Below, piece by piece: positions 11,884-21,453 of a DNA stretch of 64,000 bases. The notes beneath the pieces are model-generated. The model was not told the origin of the DNA and ran no database searches. It was given only the letters and a program-made list of their open reading frames with translations. The stretch covers positions 11,818,305 through 11,882,304 of the forward strand of contig CM066048.1 in NCBI GenBank assembly GCA_033557465.1, in the 5' to 3' direction. Origin of the DNA: Ichthyophis bannanicus (lineage: Eukaryota; Chordata; Amphibia; Gymnophiona; Ichthyophiidae). How positions within the stretch are numbered: the first letter of the stretch is position 1; each line of letters opens with the position of its first letter. A program made the position numbers and the translations under genes.

Positions 11884-12562
11884 GATAGAAACATGACGGC
11901 AGAAAAAGACCATATGGCTTATCTAGTCTGCCCTTCCATATCCACTACCATAGGCCCCTTTTTTTCCTTTAGAGATCCTCTTTATCTTTATATTTATCTT
12001 TATTTACACACTTTCTATACCTCCCTTTATGAGGTCAGGGTGGTTTACAACATTGTAAATTACATGAAAGAAAGCCGAAGGCCGGAAAAGGAAAGGAATT
12101 ATAATATTCGACAGGACAGAGGACAGTCAATTATACAACCAGAAGAGGAGAAAAATAGCAAAGGAAAGATCAAGAGGCGATATGAGGTAGATCGAAAGCA
12201 GAGAGAAAAAGTTGAGTTTTGAGGAGAGACTTAAACTTGGGGAAGGAATGTTCTAGGCAGAGGGCAGTTGGGAGGAATTCCATAGGGAGGGACCCAAGAA
12301 GAAGAAAGCAGAGTGTGGAGTGGATTCAAGGTGGGCATTGTTTGGTGAAGACGACTGAAGTGAGTCTGCGAGCTGGGTTATGGAAATGGAGGAGATTGGA
12401 TATATACTGAGGGGTCTGAGAGCAGCTGGCCTTGTGAACTGAGATAAGTATCTTGTAGTGAATTCAGTATTATACAGGAAGCCAGTGGAGACAGTTGAGA
12501 AGTGGTGTAATGTGATCAAAGCAAGCTGTGTGAGAGATGATACAAGCAGCAGTAATTTGAAT

Positions 12563-12859
12563 TTATTTTGATTTTATTTACATTCTCTTATATACCATGC
12601 TATTCTGCATCAGTGTGGTTTACATTGAACAAACTGAAATTACATTGAACAGGGCATTATAACTTGGAGATAACTATTTTACAGGGAACATGGGCTATGG
12701 AGGGTTAAGTGGCTTGCCCAAGACCACAAGGAGCACCTGTGGGACTAGAAACCCCAGTCCTTCCGGCCCAATGTTGCTGTCCTCTAGTGGGATTTGAGCC
12801 CCTGACCTTCTGGCCTGAAGTACCTTGCCCCAACCACTAGGCCACTCCTCCACTCCTAC
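12563..12859 (-). mobile_element. CORE-SINE with L2-type tail (SINE-1)
   Basis: An approximately 297-bp antisense copy flanked by AATTTGAAT (12554-12562) and AACTTGAAT (12860-12868), one mismatch. In sense orientation it has a tRNA-like head with A box (TGGCCTAGTGG) and a B-box-like TCAAATCCCAC, a CORE block (GTCTTGGGCAAGCCACTTAA) and a tail shared with L2 3' ends (TTCAATGTAAACCACACTGA). Near-identical copies are at 14302-14592 and 32611-32901. Confidence 0.85.
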
Positions 12860-13607
12860 AACTTGAATGAGTTGTAGGCAACAGAGCTGTAACTGAGGAA
12901 GTCCAACAAGAATGGAGTTACAGTAATCAAGACGTGATATAACCAGGAGAGAAGAAGAGTGGTGAGTGAAGAGGAATCCAGAAAAAGACGCAGGGCTCTT
13001 ATCTGTCTGAGGGAGAAAAAAGATCGTCTCACCAGCAGTGAGATGTGTTCATAAAGGAGAGGGCTGAGTCCAGAGTGACCCCACGATAGAGAAGTGACCA
13101 GTGAAATTTAAGGACCCAGAAATGGAGGGGGCTAGAGAAGGGATAGGACCACCAAAGTAAACCACATGGCAGACGTTTTTGAAGCATTAAGGTGAAGAAA
13201 ACTGGATGCAAGCCAGTTAGAAATAAGTGTGAGGCAGGAGCTCAGCGGAGCAAGATCAGGTGCCATAGGGAAAGTGTGATGCAAGATGATAATATTATCA
13301 GCATAATAGTATGCCGACCTCTCACTTGGTTTGCAGCTTGTCGTGCTGTGAGGGCTTGCGTGCATCAGTGATGCTGAGAGCTAAACTATCGGTAGTTTAA
13401 CTACTGACAGGGTCTCCCAAGATGGACAGGTCTCAGCTGAGGTGCCAGACCAAGACAAACCACCCATCTGGGCAGCAGCAGAATGGGACAGTGTTGACGG
13501 CGGAGGATCACATTTTTGTGACAACGGCAACAACACCAAACTTAAACTGCGCAGAAGAAAGGCCCGGCAATCTACTTCTGTATCTTGCCATGAAAACCCA
13601 ATGGATA

Positions 13608-13705
13608 GTTATTATTTATTTATTTATTATTTGCAGTCTCTTTTATACCACGCTATTTGACATTAGTGCGGTTTACAATGAACATAAGAGTTGCACTAGC
13701 TACTG
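13608..13705 (-). mobile_element. Short antisense SINE/L2 tail fragment in RTE
   Basis: An A/T-rich start (plus-strand ttatttattt runs) is followed by the antisense tail block ending 'gtgcggtttacaatgaacat', parallel to the SINE-1 tail. It interrupts the RTE 5' region ahead of the endonuclease. Confidence 0.55.
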
Positions 13706-14253
13706 GGGAAGAGCTGAAGACTTTTCAGAGTAAAGCCAGCATTTATGATGTGGTTGGATCAAAGCCCTCGGGAAGTCTGACTGCTGATGTAGCTGCGCAT
13801 GAAATGATTGTCAGAAGCTGTAAAGATGTCTTACACATTGGAACATGGAACGTACGAAGCATGAACCAAGGGAAGTTGGAGGTGGTCAAGAATGAAATGG
13901 AACGTGTACAACTTGATCTGTTGGGTGTCAGCGAACTGAAATGGACTGGCATGGGGCACTTTGCATCAGATGATCACATGGTCTACTATGCTGGAAATGA
14001 AAGACAAAGAAGAAATGGTGTTGCATTTATAATAAAGAAGAAACTTGCAAGAACTGTAATGAAATACAATGCAGTCAGCGAACGCTTAATCTCTATTCGT
14101 CTACGAGGATTGCCTATCAACACAACTATAATTCAAGTATATGCCCCAACAACAGCTGCAGAAGAGAATGAAATTGAAGAGTTCTATGAACAAGTACAAG
14201 CTGAAATTGACAGAACATGCAAACAGGATATCCTGATAGTCATGGGTGACTAG
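13706..14253 (+). pseudogene. RTE endonuclease domain, stopped at a Trp codon
   Basis: The endonuclease nicks target DNA to prime reverse transcription. The frame encodes TWNVRSMNQGKLEVVKNEM, then SELKWTGMG, RRNGVAFI and QVYAPTTAAEENEIEEFY, matching the AP-endonuclease fold of BovB-like RTEs. It stops at 14251-14253, where GD-stop-NAKVG replaces the expected GDWNAKVG. Coding continues past the stop to 14296, is split by a SINE, and resumes at 14598-14996 with the C-terminal motif GTDHQLLVCKL. An upstream ATG at 13657 lies inside the SINE tail fragment and is unlikely to be the native start. Confidence 0.85.
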
Positions 14254-14301
14254 AACGCAAAAGTTGGCAACAAAGCAGAAGGCAAAGTAGTTGGAAAATA
14301 T

Positions 14302-14592
14302 TTATTTATTTATTTACATTCTCTTATATACCGCGCTATTCTGCATCAGTGTGGTTTACATTGAACAAACTGAAATTACATTGAACAGGGTATTATAACT
14401 TGGAGATAACTATTTTACAGGGAACATGGGCTATGGAGGGTTAAGTGGCTTGCCCAAGACCACAAGGAGCACCTGTGGGACTAGAAACCCCAGTCCTTCC
14501 GGCCCAAGGTTGCTGTCCTCTAGTGGGATTTGAACCCCCGACCTTCCAGCCTGAAGTACCTTGCCCCAACCACTAGGCTACTCCTCCGCTCC
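14302..14592 (-). mobile_element. CORE-SINE (SINE-1) in RTE endonuclease
   Basis: A 291-bp antisense SINE-1 flanked by AATAT duplications (14297-14301 and 14593-14597). It is nearly identical to the copy at 12563-12859, including the head, CORE and tail blocks. It disrupts the endonuclease between GKY and GLGNRNE. Confidence 0.85.
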
Positions 14593-14964
14593 AATATGGA
14601 CTTGGCAACAGAAATGAAGCTGGAGAAAGACTGATAGAATTCTGCAAGACCAATGATCTATTCATCTCAAACACCTTCTTCCGGCAACACAAGCGGCGAC
14701 TATACACATGGACTTCACCGAATGGATTATATAAAAATCAAATTGACTACATATGCGGAAGTCAACGATGGAAAAGCTCTGTAACATCAACAAAGACAAA
14801 ACCTGGAGCTGACTGTGGTACAGATCATCAACTACTAGTATGCAAACTCAAACTAAAGTTGAAAAAGAGCAAACCACTCATGAATGCAGCAAAATATGAC
14901 CTTGAGAATATACCACTGGAATTTAAAGACTGCCTGCAAAATCGATTTGCTGCTTTAGATACAA

Positions 14965-15936
14965 ATGACAGAGCTCCGGAAGAGTTATGGAATGACTGGA
15001 TCCGCACTCTCAGCACTCCTTTTTAACATCTACATCCAACCAATATGCAACATTATGAAAGAGAACAACATCCAATACACAATATACGCAGACGACATCA
15101 TGGTATACACCCCGATATCAATCGACAACCCGGACTTCTCTAAGATAACAGACTGCCTTACCCAAATGACGAGGTGGTGCCAAAACAACAACCTCGCAAT
15201 AAACTACAACAAGACCGAAGCTTTAATCTTCACTCGGAACCAAAGCTTCATACACCCACCAAACATAAAGATACAAAGCACCACGATACCGATAAGATCA
15301 GAGGTGAGATACCTTGGGGTTACTCTGGACAGTAAACTCAACCTCAAACCACACATAGACAAAACAATCCAAAAAGCCTACTACAAGATGCGAATCATCA
15401 TGAGACTGAAACCACTCGTCGCCCCAGAACACTTCCGTACCGTCTGTCAAGCACTGATAACCCCAATACTGGACTTCTGCAATCCGATATACCTTGGACT
15501 ACCGAAACAAGCCCTCAAACCACTCCAACTGGCACAAAACACTGCAGCTCGAATCATATCCGGAGCTGCAAGGCAGGAGCACATCACACCTACATTAAAG
15601 GACTTACACTGGCTCCCAATCAGTGCACGCATCAGATACAAGACTATCATAAACCTATTTAAGATAAAACAGCACACATCAGCCAACAGCCTCCACACGC
15701 TCATACAACCAGAAACCAGCGCACGTCCTAGAAGAAGTCAAACACGCAACCGAGTCAGTACCCCAAATGAATACAAGCACACACGCAAGGACACAATAGA
15801 CAGAGCTCTCTCCATGGCTGCTCCAACAATATGGAACAATCTACCGGACGATCTAAGGGCAACTCCAGACCTCAAAGACTTCAGAAAACAGCTGAAAACC
15901 ATGCTGTTCATAGAGCACTATGGACACATCACATAA
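14965..15936 (+). CDS. L2 reverse transcriptase C-terminal half (open, 5'-truncated)
   Basis: A 323-codon open frame. The first 10 or so codons are RTE sequence read in another frame; the native L2 part begins at about 14997 with SALSALLFNIYIQPI. YADD (TIYADDIMVYTP) supplies the RT catalytic aspartates. It continues through RYLGVTLDSKLN, ILDFCNPIYLGLPK and LKDLHWLPISARIRYK to the C-terminal APTIWNNLPDDLR block and a natural stop. No disabling change is seen within the L2 part, so the insertion is fairly young. Without fingers and endonuclease it cannot act alone. Confidence 0.85.
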   Translation: MTELRKSYGMTGSALSALLFNIYIQPICNIMKENNIQYTIYADDIMVYTPISIDNPDFSKITDCLTQMTRWCQNNNLAINYNKTEALIFTRNQSFIHPPNIKIQSTTIPIRSEVRYLGVTLDSKLNLKPHIDKTIQKAYYKMRIIMRLKPLVAPEHFRTVCQALITPILDFCNPIYLGLPKQALKPLQLAQNTAARIISGAARQEHITPTLKDLHWLPISARIRYKTIINLFKIKQHTSANSLHTLIQPETSARPRRSQTRNRVSTPNEYKHTRKDTIDRALSMAAPTIWNNLPDDLRATPDLKDFRKQLKTMLFIEHYGHIT

Positions 15937-16187
15937 CCTAAGAGAATGTATAACAGCACACCAAACCTCCTAACACTGTATGTATATAAAATGTGTTTTT
16001 AGCACCACTGTAAATAGCCCACTTTGTACATAGCTCAAAACAAATCAAGCACCCAACACAGCCCTCACACAACTAAGTTTCACCCTCACTGCATGTATAA
16101 CACACCCACTTTACCTGATTGCTTGCTGTGATACCACCTTGATTATTAAGATAAGGCGGTTTAGAAATACTGTTAAATAAATAAATA
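14997..16187 (+). mobile_element. L2-type LINE, 5'-truncated, inserted in RTE
   Basis: A 1191-bp insertion flanked by AATGAC (14991-14996 and 16188-16193). It starts inside the RT domain and runs through the RT C-terminus to a 3' UTR with the tail 'ggcggtttagaaatactg' and (AAAT)n. The antisense copy at 56621-57452 belongs to the same subfamily. RTE coding resumes immediately after at 16194. Confidence 0.9.
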
Positions 16188-16205
16188 AATGACATCAAGA
16201 AGGTT

Positions 16206-16559
16206 GTGTTGGAAGAAAGCGAGAAGTCTCTACAAAAGGTGAAAAAGCAAAAACGGCCAAAATGGATGACGGAAGAAACTCTGAAAATTGCCCAGAAACG
16301 CCGAGAAGCTAAAGCCAGAGGAAAAAGAAAGACAATCGCAGAACTCAACAGAGATTTCCAACGTGCAGCAAGACAGGACAAGGAAAAGTACTACAATGAC
16401 ACTTGCAAGGAAATAGAAGCAGAAACTATTAGAGGAAGAACAAGATCGGCTTTCCTAAAGCTACGAGAGTTAAAGAAAAAGTTCCAGCCTCAAATTGGAA
16501 TGTTACAAGATGCTCAAGGTTCTATGTTGAATGATGCTGAGAAGATCAAGAAAAGGTGA
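16206..16559 (+). pseudogene. RTE linker between endonuclease and RT
   Basis: A basic linker continues the RTE frame after the L2 insertion: WMTEETLKIAQKRREAKARG, then KEKYYNDTCKEIE and RTRSAFLKLRELKKKF. It ends at TGA (16557-16559) where KKR-stop-KEYTEF replaces the expected RWKEYTE. The frame is open again immediately after into the RT. Confidence 0.8.
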
Positions 16560-16595
16560 AAGGAATATACAGAGTTTTTATATGATAAAGATCAA

Positions 16596-18149
16596 GTGGA
16601 CCAACAGCCGTTTCAACCTGTACCTTATGATCCGGAACCATTGGTGATGAAAAAAGAAGTTGAAGCAGCATTGAAAGCCTTATCAAAGAACAAAGCACCA
16701 GGCATTGATAGCATTCCCATAGAAGTATTGCAGCAATCTGATGCAGCTGTTACCGTACTCACAAGGCTCTGCCAAGAAATATGGAAGACAACATCATGGC
16801 CAACTGACTGGAAAAGATCTGTGTTTATACCAATACTAAAGAAAGGTGATCCAACTGACTGTGGAAATTATCGCACAATCGCTCTGATCCCACATGCCAG
16901 CAAAATTCTACTGAAGATTATTCAAAAGAGACTACAACCATACCTGGAACAAGAACTACCTGAAGTGCAAGCAGGGTTCAGGAAAGGGCAAGGAACGAGA
17001 GACATCAATGCGGATGTGAGATGGATCCTTGAAAAGACTAAAGAATACCAAAAGGATATCTATTTGTGCTTTATCGACTATAGCAAGGCTTTTGACTGTG
17101 TAAACCATGAGAAACTCTGGGCCACATTAATAAGCATGGGTATACCAGAACACCTGATCGTTCTCTTGCGCAATCTGTACATTGATCAAGAAGCAACAGT
17201 TCGAACGGAACAAGGAGAAACAGAATGGTTTAAAATAAGCAAAGGTGTAAGACAAGGCTGCATACTTTCCCCCTACCTGTTTAATTTATATGCAGAACAA
17301 ATCATCAGAGAAGCAGGATTGTATGAAGACAACAGAGGTGTGAAGATTGGTGGAAGACTCATCAACAACCTTCGCTATGCTGATGATACCACATTACTGG
17401 CTGAAAGTGAAGATGATCTGAAACATTTGCTTCTCACAATCAAAGAACATAGTCTCAAAATGGGCCTGCACCTTAATGTAAAGAAGACAAAGATCATGAC
17501 AACTGGCATAATCAACAGGTTCATCGTTGAAGGAGAAGAAATTGAAATTGTGAACAACTTTAACCTACTTGGATCAGCTATTAATAAAGAAGCAACAAGC
17601 AGTCAAGAAATCAGACGACGCATTGCTCTTGGCAGAATGGCTATGAAAGACCTAGATAAGATTCTCAAGAGCAGAGATGTCTCTCTCCATACAAAGATTC
17701 GACTTGTTCAAGCCATGGTATTTTCAATAACATCATATGGATGTGAAAGCTGGACAGTGAAAAAGATAGACAGGAAGAAAATTGATGCCTTTGAATTATG
17801 GTGCTGGCGGCGAATACTGTGTATACCATGGACTGCCCGAAGAACAAATCAGTCGGTACTAGAGGAGATCAAACCTAAGCTTTCTTTAGAAGCTCAGATG
17901 ACAAGACTTCGACTTTCATACTTTGGACACATCATGCGAAGAGAGAGATCATTAGAGAAAGACATTATGCTTGGCAAGATAGAAGGTCAACGCAAAAGAG
18001 GAAGGCCAGCAATGAGATGGATCGATACAATAACAGCAGCTACGGGTACCAGTCTGTCAACAATGAGCCGCCTGACTGAAGACCGAACACAATTTAGGAT
18101 AGCTATCCAGAGGGTCGCCATGAGTCGACTCCGACTCGACGGCACTTAA
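16596..18149 (+). CDS. RTE (BovB-like) reverse transcriptase, 517 codons, open
   Basis: This is the polymerase of the RTE element. In order: KNKAPGIDSIPIEVL (fingers), WKRSVFIPILKKGDPTDCGN, NYRTIALI, QAGFRKGQGTRD, CFIDYSKAFDCVNH (first catalytic Asp), GVRQGCILSPYLFNLYAE, and NNLRYADDTTLLAES with the YADD box. The C-terminal region contains GRMAMKDLDKI, ELWCWRRIL and GHIMRRE. The frame is open upstream to the TGA at 16557, so this Met is only the first after that stop. The stop at 18147-18149 lies eight bases before the element's end. The similarity to BovB-type RT is strong by eye. Confidence 0.9.
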   Translation: MDQQPFQPVPYDPEPLVMKKEVEAALKALSKNKAPGIDSIPIEVLQQSDAAVTVLTRLCQEIWKTTSWPTDWKRSVFIPILKKGDPTDCGNYRTIALIPHASKILLKIIQKRLQPYLEQELPEVQAGFRKGQGTRDINADVRWILEKTKEYQKDIYLCFIDYSKAFDCVNHEKLWATLISMGIPEHLIVLLRNLYIDQEATVRTEQGETEWFKISKGVRQGCILSPYLFNLYAEQIIREAGLYEDNRGVKIGGRLINNLRYADDTTLLAESEDDLKHLLLTIKEHSLKMGLHLNVKKTKIMTTGIINRFIVEGEEIEIVNNFNLLGSAINKEATSSQEIRRRIALGRMAMKDLDKILKSRDVSLHTKIRLVQAMVFSITSYGCESWTVKKIDRKKIDAFELWCWRRILCIPWTARRTNQSVLEEIKPKLSLEAQMTRLRLSYFGHIMRRERSLEKDIMLGKIEGQRKRGRPAMRWIDTITAATGTSLSTMSRLTEDRTQFRIAIQRVAMSRLRLDGT

Positions 18150-19018
18150 CAACAACAGTATGCCGACAAGACAGATTGTTGGATCTGAAGAGTGAGGGGG
18201 GCCAGAAAAACATTAAAGAGGAGGGGGCAAGCGCAGATCCCTGGGGATCTGTGTTTGTCCCATGCTTTTTTGAATTCAGATACTGTCCTCATCTCTACCA
18301 CCTCCACTGGGACATTATTCCACATATCTACCATTCTTTCCTTGACGAAATAGTTCCACATATTACTCCTGAGTCTAACCCCTTTCACCCGCATCCTATG
18401 TCCCTTCGTAGCAGAGTTTCCTTTCACTCAAAAGAGGCTCTCCCCCTATGCATTTATGCCATGGAGGTATTTAAACATCTCTATCATATTTCCTCTGTCC
18501 TGCCTTTCCTCTAAAGTGCCCATATTAAGATCTTTAAGTCTGTCTTCATATGCTTCATAACAAAGACCACCAACCATTTTAGTAACCACCCACTGCACAG
18601 ACTCCAACCTGTTTATATCCCTTTGAATGTGTGGTCTCCAGAATTGCACACAATACTCCAAATGAGGTCACACCAGAGACTTATACAGAAGCTCTATTAC
18701 CTTCTTTTTTCTGCTAGCCTCTTCCTATCCACCCAAGCATCCTTCTGGCTTTCGCTGTCGCATTTTCTGCTTGTTTATCTACTTTAAGATCGCCAGACAC
18801 AATCACGCCCAGGTCCCTCTCTTCTTTTGTGGACAGAAGTACTTCCACACTGTACCGCTCCCTTGGATTTTTGCAGCCCAAATGCATTTTTAGCACTAAA
18901 TCTCAGCTGCCAAATTCTAGACCATTCTTCAAGCTTAGCTAGATTCCTTCTCATGTTATCTACGCCTTCCTGGGTGTCTATTGCCGATTTTGGTATCATC
19001 TGAAAACAGGCAAACCTT

Positions 19019-19795
19019 TAATCAATACCAGATCTTGCAGAAACAAGGTCCACATTATAAAAGAGCTCATTGAAGACAACAACATTGACATCTTATGTCT
19101 TACTGAGACCTGTTTTTTTGAAACAGACAACGTGCTCCTAAACCAGCTTAATATATCCACCCATAACATCCACAACTGCTCACGGACATTGGGAAGAGAT
19201 GGAGGGGTCTGCATCCTAACAAACAAGCTACTTCAATTCAACAATGTTGATCTCATTTCCACATGTACTCTAGAAATGATCACTCTCTCAAACAAACAAC
19301 ACACTTTCAGTCTAGTATAAATAGCATCTTCTTCCAACCCTGATGATCGCTCCACTATTCTTGACGGAGTATGCACCCATCCTCTGTTCCCATCATCATC
19401 AAATCACTTTTAAAATTTCCTAACAACAAATCCCAAGACAACTAGCCAAATCCACCAACTCTTCCGTCAGGTTCCTCCCATTTAACAACGAGGTCCTGAA
19501 GACCGAACACAATTTAGGATAATTATCCAGAGGGTCGCCATGAGTCGACTCCGACTCGACGGTACTTAACAACAACAACAAATAGTTAAGCCTTTGAAAC
19601 CATTTAAAGTTGAACAACTGTTTATAAATAACGAAGCCCCTAAACCGTTTGATGTTAAATAACTGTTAAACCAAATGTTTTCTGTAATGTGCACTTTATT
19701 GTTTTAGTGTTAACCTTACTGCACTCAGTTCTCTGGAAACAGTCTTGACTGGTAGAAGGACGGTATACAAAAAATGTTAAATAAATATATAAAAT
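19019..19795 (+). mobile_element. L2-type LINE fragment (endonuclease plus 3' end) in CR1 copy A
   Basis: Flanked by AAACCTT (19012-19018 and 19796-19802). It starts with an endonuclease N-terminal stretch (CRSLQNKVHIIKELIEDNN, then DILCLTETCF, RDGGVCIL) up to about 19490, then the 3' UTR and (AAAT)n tail at 19582-19795. The RT is missing, so the copy is internally deleted. A short RTE 3' end lies at the junction. Confidence 0.8.
19496..19581 (+). mobile_element. RTE 3'-terminal fragment (about 85 bp)
   Basis: Matches the last 81 bp of the full-length RTE (18076-18156), starting at CTGAAGACC and ending in (AAC)n. Differences are few (for example GGTACTT for GGCACTT). It sits inside the L2 fragment, making a further nesting level. 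Confidence 0.85.
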
Positions 19796-20880
19796 AAACC
19801 TTACCCGACAGCCCTTTCACAATATCACTAACAAAGATGTTAAAAAGAATCTGACCAAAGACAGATCCCTGTGGCACACCACTGGTAACCTCCTTCTCCT
19901 CAGAGCAAGCTCCATTTACCAGTACCCTTTGTCACTTCCCACTCAACCAATTTCTAACTCAATCTAACTCAATCAGTAACTTTAGGGTCCATTCCTAGGG
20001 TGCCCAGTTTATTTATAAGTTGCCTGTGTGGAACCGTTTCAAAGGCTTTACTGAACTCCAAGTACACCACATCTAGGGCTCTCCCTCGCTCCAACTCCCT
20101 GGTCACCCAGTCAAAGAAAATAATCAGATTTTCTGACAAGACCTGCCTCTAGTTAACTCATGCTGCCTCAGATCCTGCAATCCATTGGACTCCAGAAACC
20201 TCACTATTCTTTCTTTTAGCAGCATTTCCAATAATTTACTCACCACAGAGGTTAGACTAAGCAGTCTATAGTTTTCAACCTCATCCTTACTTCCGCTTTT
20301 ATGTAAAAGGACAACATGTGCCTCCACTCCCACCTCCAAAGAAGTATTGAAAAGGCCAACCAGTAGAGCTGCTAGAATGTCCTGAAGTTCCTTCAGTATT
20401 CCTGGATGTATCCCATTCCGGTCCCACTGCTTTATCTACTTTTAGTTTAGCTAGTTCCTCATGAACACAGTCTTCTGAAAATCATTCAAGCTGTTCCTGA
20501 GGTCCCGCTCCTGGTTCTTCATCTGTGAACACAGAACAGAAATATTTGTTAAGCAATTCCGCTTTATCCTCATCAGCTTCTACATATTCCTCTCCTTCCC
20601 CCTTGAGTCTGACAAAACCACTTTTGCATTTCCTCCTCTCACTAATGTATCTTAAAATGCTTTATTCCCACATTTTATTGGATTGGCTATTTCTTCTTAT
20701 TTTTGTACCTTTGCTTTCCTGACTACTTTGCTAGCTTCTCTAAGTTTTTCCATGTATAGATGTCTGTTTTTCTCTCTCTGTGATCTCTTGTATTTCATGA
20801 AGGTCACTCTCTTTTTCTTCACCTTTTCAGCTACCTCCTTTGAAAAGCATAGCGGCCTCCTTTTACTTTTAAAAGTATTT

Positions 20881-21425
20881 ACCTTTCTTTTTTTTATTTT
20901 TAGAATTTTTATAGTTACATTACCACGTAATCAAAGCAAAGCATATAAATATAAGCAATGAAAGTATATCCAGTACTACAGAAGAAAAATAAATAGTCAA
21001 GCCCACATCTAGGGAGAAGCATCTGACACTCAGTTAACACAACATCCTAAGAAAATAGACACTAACAATAGCATAAAACAAGGGAAAATATCATAACACA
21101 TGCCCACAATCTATTCACCTAATTCTCTCTATCCCTCAAGAAATTTTGTAAATGAGACGTGTCCCAAAAGTTATACTTGCAGGGAAACTTAAGATAAAAA
21201 GTAGCCCCCAACTGCTTCAATTCCAAAAACTGCCTTCTCCGAGCTAGAGTCTGATGAGTAACATCAGGAAATACATTATGCCCACAAAATAACTCACCTT
21301 TATGCCCAAAGAAAGTCTTCAGGATTCTAAATTTAACAGATTCTGAAACAAGCGTTACTGCTATGGTACTCCACTTAGTGATGACATCCATCTGCAGAAT
21401 CCTGACTGACTGTTGGGCGAAGGGA
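20881..21425 (-). mobile_element. L1 ORF1 C-terminus plus 3' UTR, no ORF2
   Basis: It starts on the plus strand with a T-rich tract (tttcttttttttattttt), the complement of a poly(A) tail, then about 240 bp of UTR. The minus-strand frame at 21119-21391 ends in an L1 ORF1p C-terminal domain: VFPDVTHQTLARRRQFLEL, then FYLKFPCKYNFWD and a stop. As at 8774-10430, ORF1 runs straight into the tail with no ORF2, but the UTR sequence differs, so it is another subfamily. It lies at the breakpoint between CR1 copies A and B, and no target duplication was found. Confidence 0.7.
21119..21391 (-). pseudogene. L1 ORF1p C-terminal domain fragment
   Basis: Ninety codons of uninterrupted ORF1p C-terminal domain with the RRRQFLELK core and a natural stop (FLRDREN-stop). 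The N-terminal coiled coil and RRM are missing by 5' truncation. The first Met is only an internal residue. Confidence 0.65.
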
Positions 21426-21453
21426 ATCTAAATTCCCTTCCCCCTCTCCAGCC

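Larger units (their letters stand above)
13319..18156 (+). mobile_element. Full-length RTE (BovB-clade-like) retrotransposon with nested insertions
   Basis: Bounded by the 11-bp duplication AGTATGCCGAC (13308-13318 and 18157-18167). It holds a 5' UTR, an apurinic endonuclease-like domain, RT and the short RTE-type 3' end finishing in ACAACAACAG. Removing the SINE (14302-14592), the L2 (14997-16187) and a tail fragment (about 13608-13705) leaves about 3.2 kb, the usual length of RTE/BovB elements. It lies opposite in strand to its L2 host. Only two in-frame stops were noticed in the coding parts, both at expected tryptophan codons. Confidence 0.9.
11982..18243 (-). mobile_element. L2-type LINE inserted in CR1 copy A, itself interrupted
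   Basis: Minus-strand L2-like segments at 11982-12562, 12860-13318 and 18157-18243 join into one RT C-terminal half: LLFNVFLAPL near 18190, the YADN box near 13310, then the C-terminal region and an A-rich tail at 11982-12010. The CR1 host resumes on both sides (gagatcctct before, gatctgtgtttgtcc after), giving an imperfect target duplication. A CORE-SINE and a full-length RTE element split it. Confidence 0.8.
11884..20880 (-). mobile_element. CR1 copy A, host of a four-level nest
   Basis: Minus-strand CR1 sequence is found at 11884-11981 (3' UTR), 18244-19018 (RT C-terminal half) and 19803-20880 (RT N-terminal half). The pieces match the continuous order of copies B and C and of the sense copy at 54.5-58 kb. 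The gaps are filled by an L2 with its own insertions (11982-18243) and by an L2 at 19019-19795. Short RT blocks remain, for example at 20124-20339 (LHKSGSKDEVENYRLLSLTS) and 18446-18661 (EYCVQFWRPH). The 5' part is cut off where L1 sequence begins near 20881. Confidence 0.85.

Noticed and set aside
16596..18149. Group II intron or retron reverse transcriptase
   Set aside because: Motifs and 3' end are those of an RTE non-LTR retrotransposon, with AP endonuclease upstream.
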